Part shown: positions 21,681-32,224 of the stretch, piece by piece
Numbering within the stretch: position 1 is the first letter of the stretch
Layout of the letters: every line of letters begins with the position of its first letter
DNA from: Topomyia yanbarensis
Taxonomy: Eukaryota > Arthropoda > Insecta > Diptera > Culicidae
Reading direction: 5' to 3'
NCBI RefSeq assembly: GCF_030247195.1
Contig: NC_080672.1
Coordinates: forward strand, 247,427,209-247,491,208
DNA length: 64,000 nucleotides
Notes under the pieces: model-generated
What the model was told of the DNA's origin: nothing
The model's input: only the letters and a program-made list of their open reading frames with translations
The model's database searches: none
Made by a program: the position numbers and the translations under genes

Positions 21681-22502
21681 AAACATCGTTGAAAAGCACG
21701 ACAACAAGCACGAGACAGAGATAGACGGCAAGATATATAAACTGCGCATCACTATGGAGGATGGCGCGGTGGAAGTCAAATTATTCGATCTCTCCGAGGA
21801 CGTACCAGACGAGAAAATCCTCGAGTTTTTGCAGACATGCGGCGACGTTCTCTCTCTCAACGAGATAATGTGGGACGAGCGATACGCTTTTGACGGTATT
21901 CCTACTGGTGTTAGGGTAGCGAAAATGATGGTGAAGAAGAATATCCCGTCTTTGGTCACCATAGACGGAAAATCTACGGCCCTGTCGTATCACGGACAAC
22001 AACAAACCTGCCGACACTGCAACGAGTTTGTACATAGTGCAATCTCGTGCATACAGAACAAAAAGCTCCTGGTCCAAAAGTACACTGCTGATCAAGCTAA
22101 CGCGTCATACGCGAATGTTGCTAAACAACCACCCAGACCGATACCGAACACGCCGATGGTCAAAAAGATCCTTAACAAACCATCGACTTCGAAGCCATTA
22201 CAACCACAAACGACAGTGAATATTTCGCCAGCTCTCACACACGTGACCAAACCAGCTCAATCACCACGACGCCCAGACACCGATTGTTTTACAGATAGTA
22301 GGTTCAAGGTTCCGAACCTACAGCCACTACCGATCAGCAGTAATGACACACAGCGCAAGTATGTGTTAAACGATGGCAACTAAACCGACCATTCTACAAT
22401 CTCTACAGGTAGCAGACGATCGCTTCGCCGGCCGCCAGGAAAAAAAAACATCGACATGACGAAGACGATGACACGCTTGGGGAAATGAATGATGCCTTGT
22501 GA
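21680..22502 (+). pseudogene. L1-like ORF1 (RRM-like plus CCHC), 5'-truncated
   Basis: Homologous to the ORF1 at 4798-5760: VEVKLFDLSEDVPDEKI, then GIPTGVRVAKM, then a knuckle TCRHCNEFVHSAISC (CX2C-X4-H-X4-C). The N-terminus is missing because the element is 5'-truncated. The original frame stops at 22381-22383. A shifted frame beyond it carries a lysine run and an acidic tail to TGA 22500-22502, probably the true C-terminus after a frameshift. The stop overlaps the ORF2 ATG as TGATG (22500-22504), a layout that suits coupled re-initiation. Confidence 0.72.
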
Positions 22503-22866
22503 TGGATCACGCCAGCTATAACCTCGCAACCATCAACATTAATACAATTACGAACACAACCAAGCTCAACGCTCTGCGCACATTCGTTCGAACGCTAGAA
22601 CTTTACTTCATCTTCCTACAGGAGGTAGAAAACGACCAGCTTGCTATACCCGGATTCAACGTGATCTGCAATGTAGACCATACAATGAGAGGTACCGCGA
22701 TAGCTCTACGAGATCACATACAATTTTCGAATTCAAAATACAACGCTCTGTAACGTGTATGCCTTGTCAGGCACAGCGATGAGAGCCGAACGAGAGCGGT
22801 TCTTCAATAAAACACTAGCCTACCATCTTCGGCACCCAACCGATCACGTTGTTCTAGCCGGCGATT

Positions 22867-24310
22867 AGGAATTCCGCGTGCGACGCCACTATGCCGAGAA
22901 AAACACTGCCAAGAAACGGCAGATGCCCGGTATACTGGTGGAGTGCCGAGATTGCAGCTCTACGGTCAGCCTGCCTCAGAGCTAGACGTAGGATGCAAAG
23001 AGCTCGCACCGAGGATGCAAGAGTGAACCGCCGTGAAGTGTTTCGAGCTGCGATATTGGCCCTTAACAAGGCCATTAAAAGCAGCAAGAGAGCGTGTTTC
23101 GACAACCTGTGTGAGAGTGCCAACGCGAATCCGTGGGGTGACGCCTACAGAATCATGATGGCCAAGACCAAAGGGGGCTCTTCACCTCCAGAACGGTCTC
23201 CGGACCGGTTGGCGAAGATTATCGAAGTACTCTTCCCGTCTCGAGCCACAAGCCCCTGGCCACCTGCACTACGATGGAAAAGGCAGAAATTGGTGTTGTT
23301 GCCGAAGACCGGGAAACCGCCAGGCAACCCATCGGCGTACAGACCAATCTGTCTGATCGACACGACTGGCAAATTGCTTGAGAGGATCATCTCCAAAAGG
23401 CTAACCCCGTACGCAGAAGGTACGGACGGCCTGTCAAGCAACCAGTTTGGTTTTCGAAAGGGTAAGTCCACAGTGGACGCTATCAACTCAGTGATAAAGA
23501 CTGCCGAGATAGCGATCCAACGAAAAAGGCGAGGCATTCGATACTGTGCGTTAGTGACACTTAATGTGAAGAACGCATTCAACAGCGCAAGCGGTACACA
23601 CCCACCGGCTTAGCCTACCGGTGGGTCTGTACCGGATCCTGGAAAGCTACTTCCAGAACCGCGTACTGCTATACGAGACCGATGCCGGTCAGAAAAGGGT
23701 TCCGATTACCGCTGGAGTCCCGCAGGGCTCGATCCTAGTCCCGGTGCTATGGAACCTCATGTATGACGGGGTTCTGAGACTGAAGTTCCCTCCTGGTGTC
23801 AAGATCGACGACGTAACCTTGGAGGTCTACGGGGAGTCAATCCCTGAGGTAGAACTAACTGCAGAATACGCGATCAACACGGTAGAGGAATGGATGAGCG
23901 CGAGAGGCCTGGAGCTCGCTCAGCATAAGACGGAGGTAGTTATCGTCAACAACCGCAAGTCGGCACAACATGCAGTTATCCATGTGGGAGAAATCGTGAT
24001 CATCTCACAGCGGAGTCTGAAGTCTCTCGGAGTCATTATAGACGACAAGCTGACCTTCGGCAGCCACGTCGACTATACATGCAAGAGAGCGTCGACTGCT
24101 GTTGCGGCACTATCGAGGATGATGTCCAACAGCTCAAAGGTGTGCGCCAGTAGACGTAGGTTACTGGCAGGCGTTGCCGTATCTATCCTCAGGTACGGCG
24201 GCCCGTCATGGTCAAGAGCACTGAGGGTAACCAGTTACTTACAGAAACTGGAGAGCACCTACCGCGTGATGTGCCTCAGAGTGTTATCTGCCGAAAAGGC
24301 CGAGCGCAGA
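22867..24310 (+). pseudogene. R1-clade reverse transcriptase, with catalytic box partly deleted
   Basis: The linker region (YWWSAEIAALRSACLRARR) leads into RT motifs RQKLVLLPKTGKPPGN, YRPICLIDTTGKLLERI, QFGFRKGKSTVDAI and GVPQGSILVPVLWNLMYD. Two in-frame losses are visible. One comes before RQKLVLL, where R1 proteins carry the GKAPGPDG block. The other is at the catalytic site: PPGVKIDDVTLEVYG reads as if VGFA of the usual GFADD box were removed. A frameshift lies near 23600. The frame runs into the 3' UTR near 24310. Inactive. Confidence 0.8.
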
Positions 24311-25193
24311 AAAGTGAGTGAATGGTCTGTTCATGCTGAGGCAGGTTTGGCGCAGCGACTGGCAACCGCGTAAGGGGTAAACCCAGCCACCCCGAAGCAA
24401 GGCAGAAGAGCGAGTGTATAGGCGTATATGTGGACTGCCTCATGCCAAGGTGGGAGGGTCGTAGCGTAGTATGTTGGGACTTAGCTATCGATGCCTCGTG
24501 GCGTGGCAGAGGAGTGAAAGGGTGAGCATCCAAGTCAGTCTCACACGGTATGTTAAGGGTGAGCACAAAAGTCAGCCTCACATGGTATGGTAGAGGTGAG
24601 CACAAAAGTCAGCCTCACAAGGTATGAAAACGGTAAGCACCCAAGTAAGCCTCGCACAGTATGCCAGAAGTGAGACATAAGAAAAATGTCCCACATGGGA
24701 TGCCAGGGGGAGCGACAGGGGTATAATAGAGTGGTACGATCGAGAGTGAACCAGGTAATGGGGTGAGCATCCAAGTCAGCCTCACATGGTATGTTAGAGG
24801 CTAGCACAAAAGTAAGCCTAGCAAGGAACGAAAAAGGTGAGCACACAAGTCAGCCTCGCAAGGAACGAAAAAGGTGAGCACAAAAGTCAGCCTCATGCGG
24901 AGTGTTAAAGAGTGAATCAAGTTGCGACAGAGAGAGCACCCAAGTAAGCCTCATACAGGACGTATGAACGCGCGAGCGAGAGTGAATGAGTACATCAAGT
25001 ACAGCCATCCCCCAGAAGTAATACCGAGAGGTAGTCTCTGGGGGGAACGATGGCGGAGCCCAATGGAGTTTAGTCGGTATTAATGGCTGGTCACCATTCG
25101 AGCCCGACACACCCCCAGTACACCCCGTGTGGTAGCTTGGCATCTACTAATAGCACGTGTACTGAGCTAGTACGTAAATGTATTCTCCACTGT
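24311..25193 (+). repeat. R1-like 3' UTR with degenerate tandem repeats
   Basis: Phrases of the type ggtgagcacaaaagtcagcc + tcacatggtatg recur about eight to ten times at irregular 35-65-base spacing between about 24520 and 24960. A conserved block follows (cagaagtaataccgagaggt region to acaccccgtgtggtagc). The same segment, 5'-truncated and inverted, is at 8818-9745. Confidence 0.75.
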
Positions 25194-27296
25194 AAAAAAC
25201 CCGGCGATTTCAATTGCGTGGTAAGAGCGTGCGACGCGACAGGCAACAATATCAGCCCTGCTCTACGAACGCCTGTACAACTAATGCAACTTCACGACCT
25301 GTTGGTTGAACTTTGTCCACAAACAGACGGATACACTTACATCACGCACAACTCGTCGAGGCTAGATCGGTTCTACGTTAGTTCGGGCCTATGCGAGCAT
25401 CTGAGAAACGCGACAACACATGTCTGCTCATTTACGAACCACAAAGCTGTCACCACCCGTCTCTGTCTGCCCTACCTCGGCCGAGAGCCTGGCCGCGGCT
25501 TTTGGTCCCTACGCTCACATCTTCTTGTGGCGGAGAACGTTGATGAATTCCAGATACGATGGCAATATTGGACTCGCCAGCGTCATCATTTTTCATCGTG
25601 GATGGGTTGGTGGACGTCGTACGCTAAACCCAAAAACCAAATCATTTTTCCGGTGGAAATCAAAATTAATCTACGCCGATTTTCACCGTGAGCACCAGCA
25701 ACTGTATTCACAACTACGGCTAGCGTACGACAGATTCTACAGTGACCCAACGATGCTACCGATCATCAACCGACTAAAAGCTGAAATGTTAACACACCAG
25801 CGAGAGTTCACGCATTTGTTTGTACACATTAATGAAACGCCGCGAGAAGAGGGAGACGAAGAGTTTGTCTGCGACCGAGTAGTACCCGATAACGACGAAG
25901 CGAATGAAACCATCATGAGTGACATTACAACTACCGAAATACTCACGAGTGCACCTAGAAAATCTCCGGGCGCGGATGGGTTGCCGAGAGAGTTCTATCT
26001 GCGGACTTTCAACATCATACACCGGGAAATCAATTTAATTTTGAACGAGGCTCTCTCGTCCAATTAAAACCCCTCCCCCCTCCCCCCGATTTCGTCAACA
26101 GTACTACAGTGTTAACGAAGTAGAAAAATACAGATGATACCGCTCGCTCATATAGGCCTACCTCGCTAATCAACTACGACTACAAACTGTTGTCCCGAAT
26201 CCTTAAAGCACGACTTGAGAGGATCGTGAGTAACCACCGAATACTGGGAGACACTCAAAAATGCTTTAATCCGGACCACAATATCTTCCAAGCTACTCTC
26301 TCTCAAAGATAGGATTGCCCAACTGATTGCACGAAAACAAAAAGCAAAACTTATATCGTTCGATCTGGACCACGCGTTCGATCCGGTAAAACGTGAGTTC
26401 CTATATGGCAACATGCGTGCACTCGGCATCAACGATAGTCTAATAACACTACTTTCCAGACTCTCCTAGATGACATCGTGTGGACTGATAGTCAACGGTC
26501 ATCTGTCACCTCCCTTCCCCATACAACGATCGGTTGCACAGGGCAATCCTACATCGCTCTCTTTCTCACTGTACCTGGTACCATTATTAAAACGGCTTGA
26601 ACAAGTGTGTGGGAATGATCTGATCGTGGCATATGCTGATGATAAACCAAGATAATCCCAACCCAATTCCAGCAGACTGTCCTAGGATAAAACTAATCTG
26701 TCAGAATCTCCCACAACTCCCCCTCAAATACAGCAAAACTTTACGACGAATCTTATTCATAGACTCTTTATTAATAACATTGAGTTGCCAAGAATCGTGC
26801 GGCAGAATACGCTCTCTGACGTTGAATGGCGCCGTATATGGTCAAATATACACAGAACAAGAGGACTTTCTTCACAAACAACGAACTGACTTGTTCCTTT
26901 TGGTGAACGGCAAAACCGAACACAGGCGGCTACTATACACAATTCGACGATCGGATGGAGAGCAATGCGAACACTGCAACACGGCGATTGAAACTATACA
27001 GCACAAATTTACTGATTGCCCACGAGTAACGGATGCGTGGACATTATTGCGGAGGATGGCAACCATTTCGCTTGGCGGCTGGAGAAGCATTGTTTTCTCG
27101 GATGTAATTGGACCCATTTTACGTGGAGTATCTAAAACAACGAAATGTAATATACTAAAACTATTTATAAACTATGTGAATTTCATAAACAGATGTAGTA
27201 TAGTGGATTTGAATGAACTGAAATTTTACCTAGAAAATGATATGTAAATAGTAGTAAATATAATTTAATAAACACTGACAAAAATTTAAAAAAAAT

Positions 27297-28302
27297 CCAT
27301 CGGCCGATGTGCTCCAGAGGCAGAAACACGCTCCATAGGCAACTTCAGAGGCCGCACAAAACCCATGGATCTTTGAACAGACGGACGTAGTGCTGAATCC
27401 TGTCCAACGAGGAACGTGAAGCGACTCCAGCGCAAGGAGGTTTCTTCGATATTCTAGCCAGAAGTTCTGGAGTTCGTTTGCCAGTGACTCATCCCAACCA
27501 CACTTCTGCTTCCATAGTTGCTGCAAATTGATCTTGGCTTGTACTATCACGGGGCCAATCAGACCAAGAGGGTCAAATAGACGGGCTGCATCGGCTAGGA
27601 CGATTCGTTTTGTAATGGAAGAATGATCGTTCCATGCGGGTGATCGAAACATGAATCTATCGAACCGGTGTTCGCATAGCAATTCCAAAGTCTTCACAGG
27701 TGAGCTAGACGAATCTAACTCTAGCATTGTGCGATCATCGAGCAGGTTTTCCGGCAAATCTCCTAGGAGTTGTGGTTTGTTAGACACCCACTTCCTCAAT
27801 ATGAATCCTCCCGATTTGGTCAATTCTACCATTTCCTGGACCAATAACTTTCCGTCTTCGATTGTGTCCACTCCTGTCAACATGTCGTCAACGTAGAAGT
27901 CTTCCTTTAGAGACTTAGCAGCATTAGGGTAGGTAGCTGTTCCTTCTATTGCCAGTGTTTGCAGGCATTTAGTTGCTAAATATGGAGCGGACGCAGTTCC
28001 ATATGTGATCGTAGTTAGCTCATACGTACGAATTGGTTCATCGACAAAACTCCTCCACAAGATTTGTTGGAAATGCTGGTCGTTCGGTTGAACCTTCACC
28101 ATGCGGTACATTTTTTCTATGTCCGCAACAATAGCCATTCTGTGGAACCGAAAACGAATGGAGATGGATAATCCTCTTGTACTACAGGTCCGACCATAAG
28201 CGCATCGATTAGTGAGATGCCACTAGTTGTTTTGCACGACGCATCGAAGACAACACACAGTCTAGTAGTAGTGCTGTCTGGCTTCAAGACCACGTGGTGC
28301 GG
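27297..28302 (-). pseudogene. BEL-1 reverse transcriptase
   Basis: Minus-strand reading shows SLPHHVVLKPDSTTTRL, CVVFDASCKTTSG and ALMVGPVVQED. A frameshift near 28138-28150 is followed by VADIEKMYRMVKVQP, ITYGTASAPYLA and FYVDDML, with the YVDD catalytic box intact. Then come VLADAARLFDPLGLIGPV and GWDESL of the connection region. The segment ends at the L1-like insertion after an STSADG phrase. The two catalytic aspartates survive, but the frame does not. Confidence 0.85.
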
Positions 28303-28305
28303 TAA

Positions 28306-28563
28306 GGAACCCTTCATAAATTACTTAACGCTCTTAGGGGGGAGGGGGTTTAACAAGTTGTGACATGTTGTGACATAGGGGGGAGGGGGAGTTAGCTAGA
28401 TCGTTACGTAACATGTTTTCACCGAAGAAAAATAAATTTTTTCTAGGAATTTGTTACGTAATAGGGGAGGGGGGATGGAGAAATTTGTGACAATTTGTTA
28501 CATGTGGGGAGAGGGGAGTCAATTTTGGGCAATTTTTGCGTTACGTAATTTATGAATGGTCCC
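28306..28563. mobile_element. MITE with TA/TAA target duplication
   Basis: Imperfect terminal inverted repeat ggaacccttcataaattact / gggaccattcataaattacg, flanked by TAA (28303-28305 and 28564-28566). The interior is non-coding, with runs of G and repeated ttacgtaa. It interrupts BEL-1 reverse transcriptase. The TAA duplication and G-rich ends would suit a PIF/Harbinger-type MITE; TA alone would suit Tc1/mariner. Confidence 0.75.
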
Positions 28564-28738
28564 TAAATAATATACTGGGCCGTAAATATTCACTGATGAA
28601 TTCAGTATATGGTTGCAACAACTCAGGTTTCTGGTGGAGTCGTTGCTCCACTCCGAGAAATCGTCTTGTCGCTATGGCCTTTGATTCTCCGAGTTGCTTG
28701 ATCCGATAATCTTTCTTTGGAAGAGTCACAACGAATTT
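28564..28738 (-). pseudogene. BEL-1 pol segment between two MITEs
   Basis: Minus strand reads GKFVVTLPKKDYRIKQLGES, then ATRRFLGVEQRL and YTEFISEYL. This block sits between protease and reverse transcriptase in BEL/Pao polyproteins. It is cut at both ends by small DNA elements. Confidence 0.8.
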
Positions 28739-28991
28739 CCCGAGCAAACGAAAAGCCTATAATACACCCATGCTCATGGGGTTTGACATGGGTGTTTGAA
28801 ATGGGTTCAGCCCATGAAAACACCATCACCATGGTCCGGTAGATCCCATATAAAATACCATATGTTGGTGTATTTATGGGTTATCGAGACCATGTTATGG
28901 TGTCTTGATGGTTGTGAATTTTGGCACGGACCATGTTTGAAGTATTTTCAAGGGGCTATGTGGTGTTTGAACCCATGAATATTTGCTCGGG
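28739..28991. mobile_element. MITE with CCCGAGCAAA terminal repeats
   Basis: cccgagcaaa (28739 on) is mirrored by tttgctcggg ending at 28991. 253 bp, non-coding. A 2-bp TT is duplicated at the flanks at most. It separates two adjoining codons of BEL-1 (...DKDG and FVVTLP...), so the insertion is clean. Confidence 0.7.
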
Positions 28992-29869
28992 TTCCCATCT
29001 TTATCGCGCACCGTTGTACGATCAAAAAATTCTTCGCGCGTCGACTCCTCCACTGACAAAGTGCTCTTGTTGTTGCATGATTCCAGCTCCCAGAATTTTA
29101 CAATTAGATCACGAAGATCGAGCGACGCAAACGGGTGAGAAATGGTTCTGGAAACTTCAGCCGTACTACTGGATACACGACCTGACACGATCCAACCAAA
29201 AACTGTTTTCTGCAGTGTTTGTCCTATAATAATATCTACCGGGCCAGGTTCGTTGAATCGGGGATCCGCGAGGTTGATGTCGTCCGGAATAGACAGTTGC
29301 TGAATATCGACAGAGTGAAACGGTAAATCGGACGTGAGCTTCGGCAGTACATGAAGCTTGACGTTTTCGCAGTATGTGAAAATGTAGGGACACCTCGGAG
29401 TTATCGTTACTTCTACCATCTTCGTCGATTTAACCACCGATCCTCCAATTGCTGCAACCGACAGGTAGCTGGCCATCTCGGGTGAGTTCAGCTTCTGATA
29501 CAGATTCATGGTTATAAAACAATACTTAGAGCATGAGTCCAGAAGCGCTCTCGCAAACTGGACGTTTCCGTAAGGATCAATCACTCGCACCATGGCGGTG
29601 GATAACAAAACTTGTCGTGCTGGAGTGTAGGTGTTAGCAGACAATGTGTTGGTATTTCCCAAGGAAGTGTGATCTGTGGTGAGTGGTTGGTGACAGTGTG
29701 ATTGCAAATTAGTGTGTGCGACAGGGAGTGAGTTCGTGGCGGGTGCTGTGTTGTGACTCTGTGTGGTCTGGCACTGGGGCTGTGGTTGTGTTTGTGAAGT
29801 GCTCGCTATTGATGGTCTGTTCTGCGCATGCGGGACGGAGTTGTTCTGCGGTGTAGATGATGCAACTGC
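28992..29869 (-). pseudogene. BEL-1 gag-pol linker and protease
   Basis: Follows gag in the same frame after a TGA (29870-29872), then a glutamine- and threonine-rich linker. The aspartic protease region reads ARALLDSCSKYCFITMNLY, where BEL/Pao proteases have a D-S-G active-site triad: here glycine is cysteine. Downstream: DLPFHSVDIQQLSI, GPVDIIIGQT and TVFGWIVSGRV. The segment ends in FFDRTTVRDKDG at the MITE border. The G-to-C change and the stop make it inactive. Confidence 0.8.
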
Positions 29870-30793
29870 TCAGCTGTTCGTCACTTCATTGTGTAGAAAC
29901 GTGTGATGTTTCTGCCTACAGTATCGGCAAAAACCCTTTGTACAGAATCGAGCCATATTCGATGGAGAGAGACAATTTAAACAGAGCCCACGACGCTTTA
30001 CGTGCTCGTACCGCTCAGTAACCTTCATCTTTTGGAACCTTTGGCATTTGAACGCAGAATGGGGACCTTCCCCACAGAATAGACAACGATTGGCAGCTTC
30101 AGTGGTCGCGTGAGCATGACTGACGGTGAAACGAGGCTTCTTCAGCTCTGTCTGGCAGGGTTTGGCTGGGGCAATCGACTGAAGTACAGCACAGTGATTG
30201 CGAAGCAAATCGACTAATTCATCATAGGTGAGAACTTCCTTAGAACAATGGTGAGATTCCCAATGGTGGAGAGTAACAAAATCTAGCCTGGAGCACATCA
30301 TGTAGACGAGGATGGTACTCCAGTTCTGAGTGTTTTCGCCAATTATATCTAGGATTTGCAGATTCCGGTCATACTCACTGAGCAGATGGTTCAAATCGTC
30401 GTAACATTCGCGTTTCATTGATTCTTCAGCAAAAAGCACATCAAGGTGAGCCTTTACAATTAGTTTCTTGTTTTCGAAACGTTTCTGGAGCAGATCCCAC
30501 GCTATTTTGTAGTTCGCCACAGAAATCTCTATCGTACAAATTTCCTGCAGCGCGTCGCCTACGAGTGATGACCGAAGGTACGTGAATTTGTCTACCTCGG
30601 TCAGCTGGTGGTTGCGGTGAATTAGGCTTATAAACATGTCTCGGAACGTAATCCAAACGCGAAGTTTGCCTTCGAAATTCGGGAGTTTAATTTCTGGCAG
30701 CTTCACCTTCGAGAAAGCACTAGGAGTTATTGGTACTGGTGCAGTAGAAGATTCCAAAGACATTGAAGCATGTGCCGTTGGGCCAAGCAGTCG
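29870..30793 (-). pseudogene. BEL-1 gag, C-terminal two-thirds
   Basis: Minus-strand frame: VKLPEIKLPNFEGKLRVW, ITFRDMFISLIHRN and YLRSSLVGDAL (capsid-like region). Zinc-binding motifs follow: CLFCGEGPHSAFKC (CX2C-X4-H-X4-C) and CLNCLSPSNMARFC with CRYCRQKHHTFLH. The frame is open throughout, but its N-terminus is cut off by the DNA element at 30794-31665 and it ends at TGA 29870-29872. BEL/Pao gag and pol are usually one frame, so that TGA is probably a nonsense change. Confidence 0.85.
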
Positions 30794-31665
30794 CACAGTG
30801 GCACGACGAGTGACAAAACCCCAAAAACCAATGTCTTGTGATTCTTTTGCAGATATTTATTTTATTTTTCTCTCAGTTTGAATAAAGATATCTCAAAATT
30901 TTACTATAATAGGATGAAAAATTAATTTTTAACATGTCGTTGAAGCAAGTGATGTCGAGGATTTCTGTTCAATTCAATTCATTAGAATTTTTAGTATCTT
31001 AGAGTTTCAAATGGCGATATCTCAAGAACTACACAGCCGATTGGAGCAATGTTAAGTTTATTGGAAAGAAGAATGAATATGCTAAACTATAGATGGGAGA
31101 TTTTTGTACAAAACTGATTAACGTTTGTTCTGCATCAAAAAATCCAATTAAAAATTTTTGTATCATATCAGTTATTTATATTTATACATCTTCCAATTTT
31201 TGAGATGGTCTCCCATGGGTCACTTATCATGAATCTGACTCAAAATTTATTGTAGTTTCAAGATATATAGGGCTCATCTTGCGCATTTTTGCGCCGAAGT
31301 TGGTATATCTATGTTTTTGAAAATACCCATATGGAGACGCCCTGTAGCTCATAAACCTCCTTACAAATTAATTGCCTAAACAACATCATACATACTTATA
31401 ATTTAGTGATTTTTACTAGTTTTGTCAACCATTTCTGCTATCCGATGAGATTGGCTACTATGATTAATGTTTATATTAACCCTTTAACGACCAACGCATT
31501 CAAATGGGTTTATATAAAATTAGTCGAAAAAATGAAATATGGAATATCAAAACTGATAGCAGAAATGGATTCAGCGACCCAAAATTAATTAAAACCCCAA
31601 GTTTTAGCCACATAGACCAATTTTTATAATTTTGTCACAACTTTGTATGAACAGGTGCCACTGTG
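30794..31665. mobile_element. DNA element with CACAGTGGCAC terminal repeats
   Basis: Terminal inverted repeats cacagtggcac (30794-30804) and gtgccactgtg (31655-31665). Inward, gacaaa and its complement also match. 872 bp, AT-rich, without transposase. The 8 bases on either side (agcagtcg, agtagctg) agree at 5 of 8, and all differences are transitions, so a decayed 8-bp duplication is possible. Shares its ends with the foldback at 7673-10499. Inserted in BEL-1 gag. Confidence 0.7.
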
Positions 31666-31997
31666 AGTAGCTGCAACGATGCCCTCAACTCGCAGTAAGC
31701 GTCTTCGGCTTGTTGTATGACAGAGGATTGTTCGGCTTCCCGTTTTCACTGAGTGCTGCTAGTCAAGCTTCACGATCGTCTGGGTCTTCCTTCGACTCTA
31801 GTCTCTCCTTCTCCTCTGCATCTTCCATGATCACATCTATTTTTCTTCAAATTGTGTACATCTTCTTCATTGCACCTTCTAGCATCTCCAATCTGGTTTC
31901 GATATGGGCTTCGTGCTTTTCTCGCTTGAACCTGTTCATCCTGCTTCACACCGTCAAACGTGCTTTTTAATTCAATCACTCTCGAACTATTTTTCAA
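31666..31997 (-). pseudogene. BEL-1 gag N-terminal coiled-coil segment
   Basis: Minus-strand frames read a charged helical region (VIELKSTFDGVKQDEQVQAR, then in another frame RLEMLEGAMKKM and VIMEDAEEKERLESKEDPDD). This resembles the coiled coil that precedes the capsid region in BEL gag. Stops and frameshifts are present and no start ATG is seen. Confidence 0.6.
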
Positions 31998-32224
31998 AAT
32001 CTATTAAATCAAAATCAGTTAATTCACTCTCCAAAAATTCAATTCACACTGTAGTCTAAGTTTAGTTTCAAACTTATTCTGAAGTTCACTATTTTCCACT
32101 CACTTCAATACGACCGAAATACCTCCACGTCCGCGCTTGACAGAAACAGACCAGATTAAAGTTGACAGCAGCAAGGGAAAACAACCGAGCGAACAACAAC
32201 CAATCAGAAAAAAACCAGCAGATA
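31998..32224. other. 5' leader or LTR edge of BEL-1, unresolved
   Basis: Non-coding sequence just upstream (minus strand) of BEL-1 gag. It contains ccaatcag on the plus strand. I could not match it to the 3' side, so no LTR is claimed. Confidence 0.3.

Larger units (their letters stand above)
22867..25200 (+). mobile_element. R1-clade LINE, 5'-truncated, with exact 9-bp target duplication
   Basis: The target duplication ccggcgatt (22858-22866 and 25201-25209) sits in the L1-like endonuclease; the host reading frame is recovered when one copy and the insert are ignored. The insert starts within the region between endonuclease and reverse transcriptase and carries decayed RT. It continues through an ~0.9-kb 3' UTR of degenerate tandem repeats and ends tgtaaaaaa (25191-25199). 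The duplication proves that the repeat-rich segment belongs to this LINE. This is not the 28S-rDNA target typical of R1 itself, so it is a non-rDNA member of the clade. Confidence 0.85.
22502..27246 (+). pseudogene. L1-like ORF2, split by the R1-like insertion and frameshifted
   Basis: 22502-22866 gives the endonuclease N-terminus (NLATININTITN, LQEVE, NVYALSGTAMRAERE, VVLAGD). After the 2.3-kb insertion the next codons give FNCVVRACDATG, then a SRLDRFYVS region and NHKAVTTRLCL. The reverse transcriptase follows with KSPGADGLPREFYL, RILKARL, LISFDLDHAFD, QGNP and AYADD (about 26627-26643), with several stops. Little sequence separates AYADD from the C-terminal domain, so an internal deletion is likely. 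The C-terminus carries a CEHCNTAIETIQHKFTDC knuckle. Inactive. Confidence 0.8.
21680..27296 (+). mobile_element. L1-like LINE, 5'-truncated, interrupted by an R1-like LINE
   Basis: It begins inside ORF1, with no 5' UTR. Then come the ORF1/ORF2 junction at 22500-22504, the endonuclease N-terminal half (22502-22866), an R1-like insertion (22867-25200), and the endonuclease C-terminal half and reverse transcriptase (25201-27246). The 3' end has an oligo(A) at about 27287-27294. BEL-1 sequence flanks both sides. No clear target-site duplication was seen, so target DNA may have been lost at integration. Confidence 0.82.
13861..31997 (-). mobile_element. BEL/Pao LTR retrotransposon 1 (decayed, multiply interrupted)
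   Basis: Reading right to left: gag N-terminus (31666-31997), gag with zinc knuckles (29870-30793), protease (about 28992-29869), reverse transcriptase (28564-28738, 27297-28302), RNase H and integrase (20381-21680), and integrase C-terminus (13861-14364). The pieces line up in one order and orientation when five other elements are ignored, so they were one element. Breaks are at 14365-20380 (I LINE), about 21680-27296 (L1-like LINE with R1-like inside), 28306-28563, 28739-28991 and 30794-31665. LTRs were not identified with confidence. Confidence 0.85.

Noticed and set aside
31998..32224. 5' LTR of BEL-1
   Set aside because: No matching sequence found near 13.2-13.9 kb, so the LTR pair cannot be supported.
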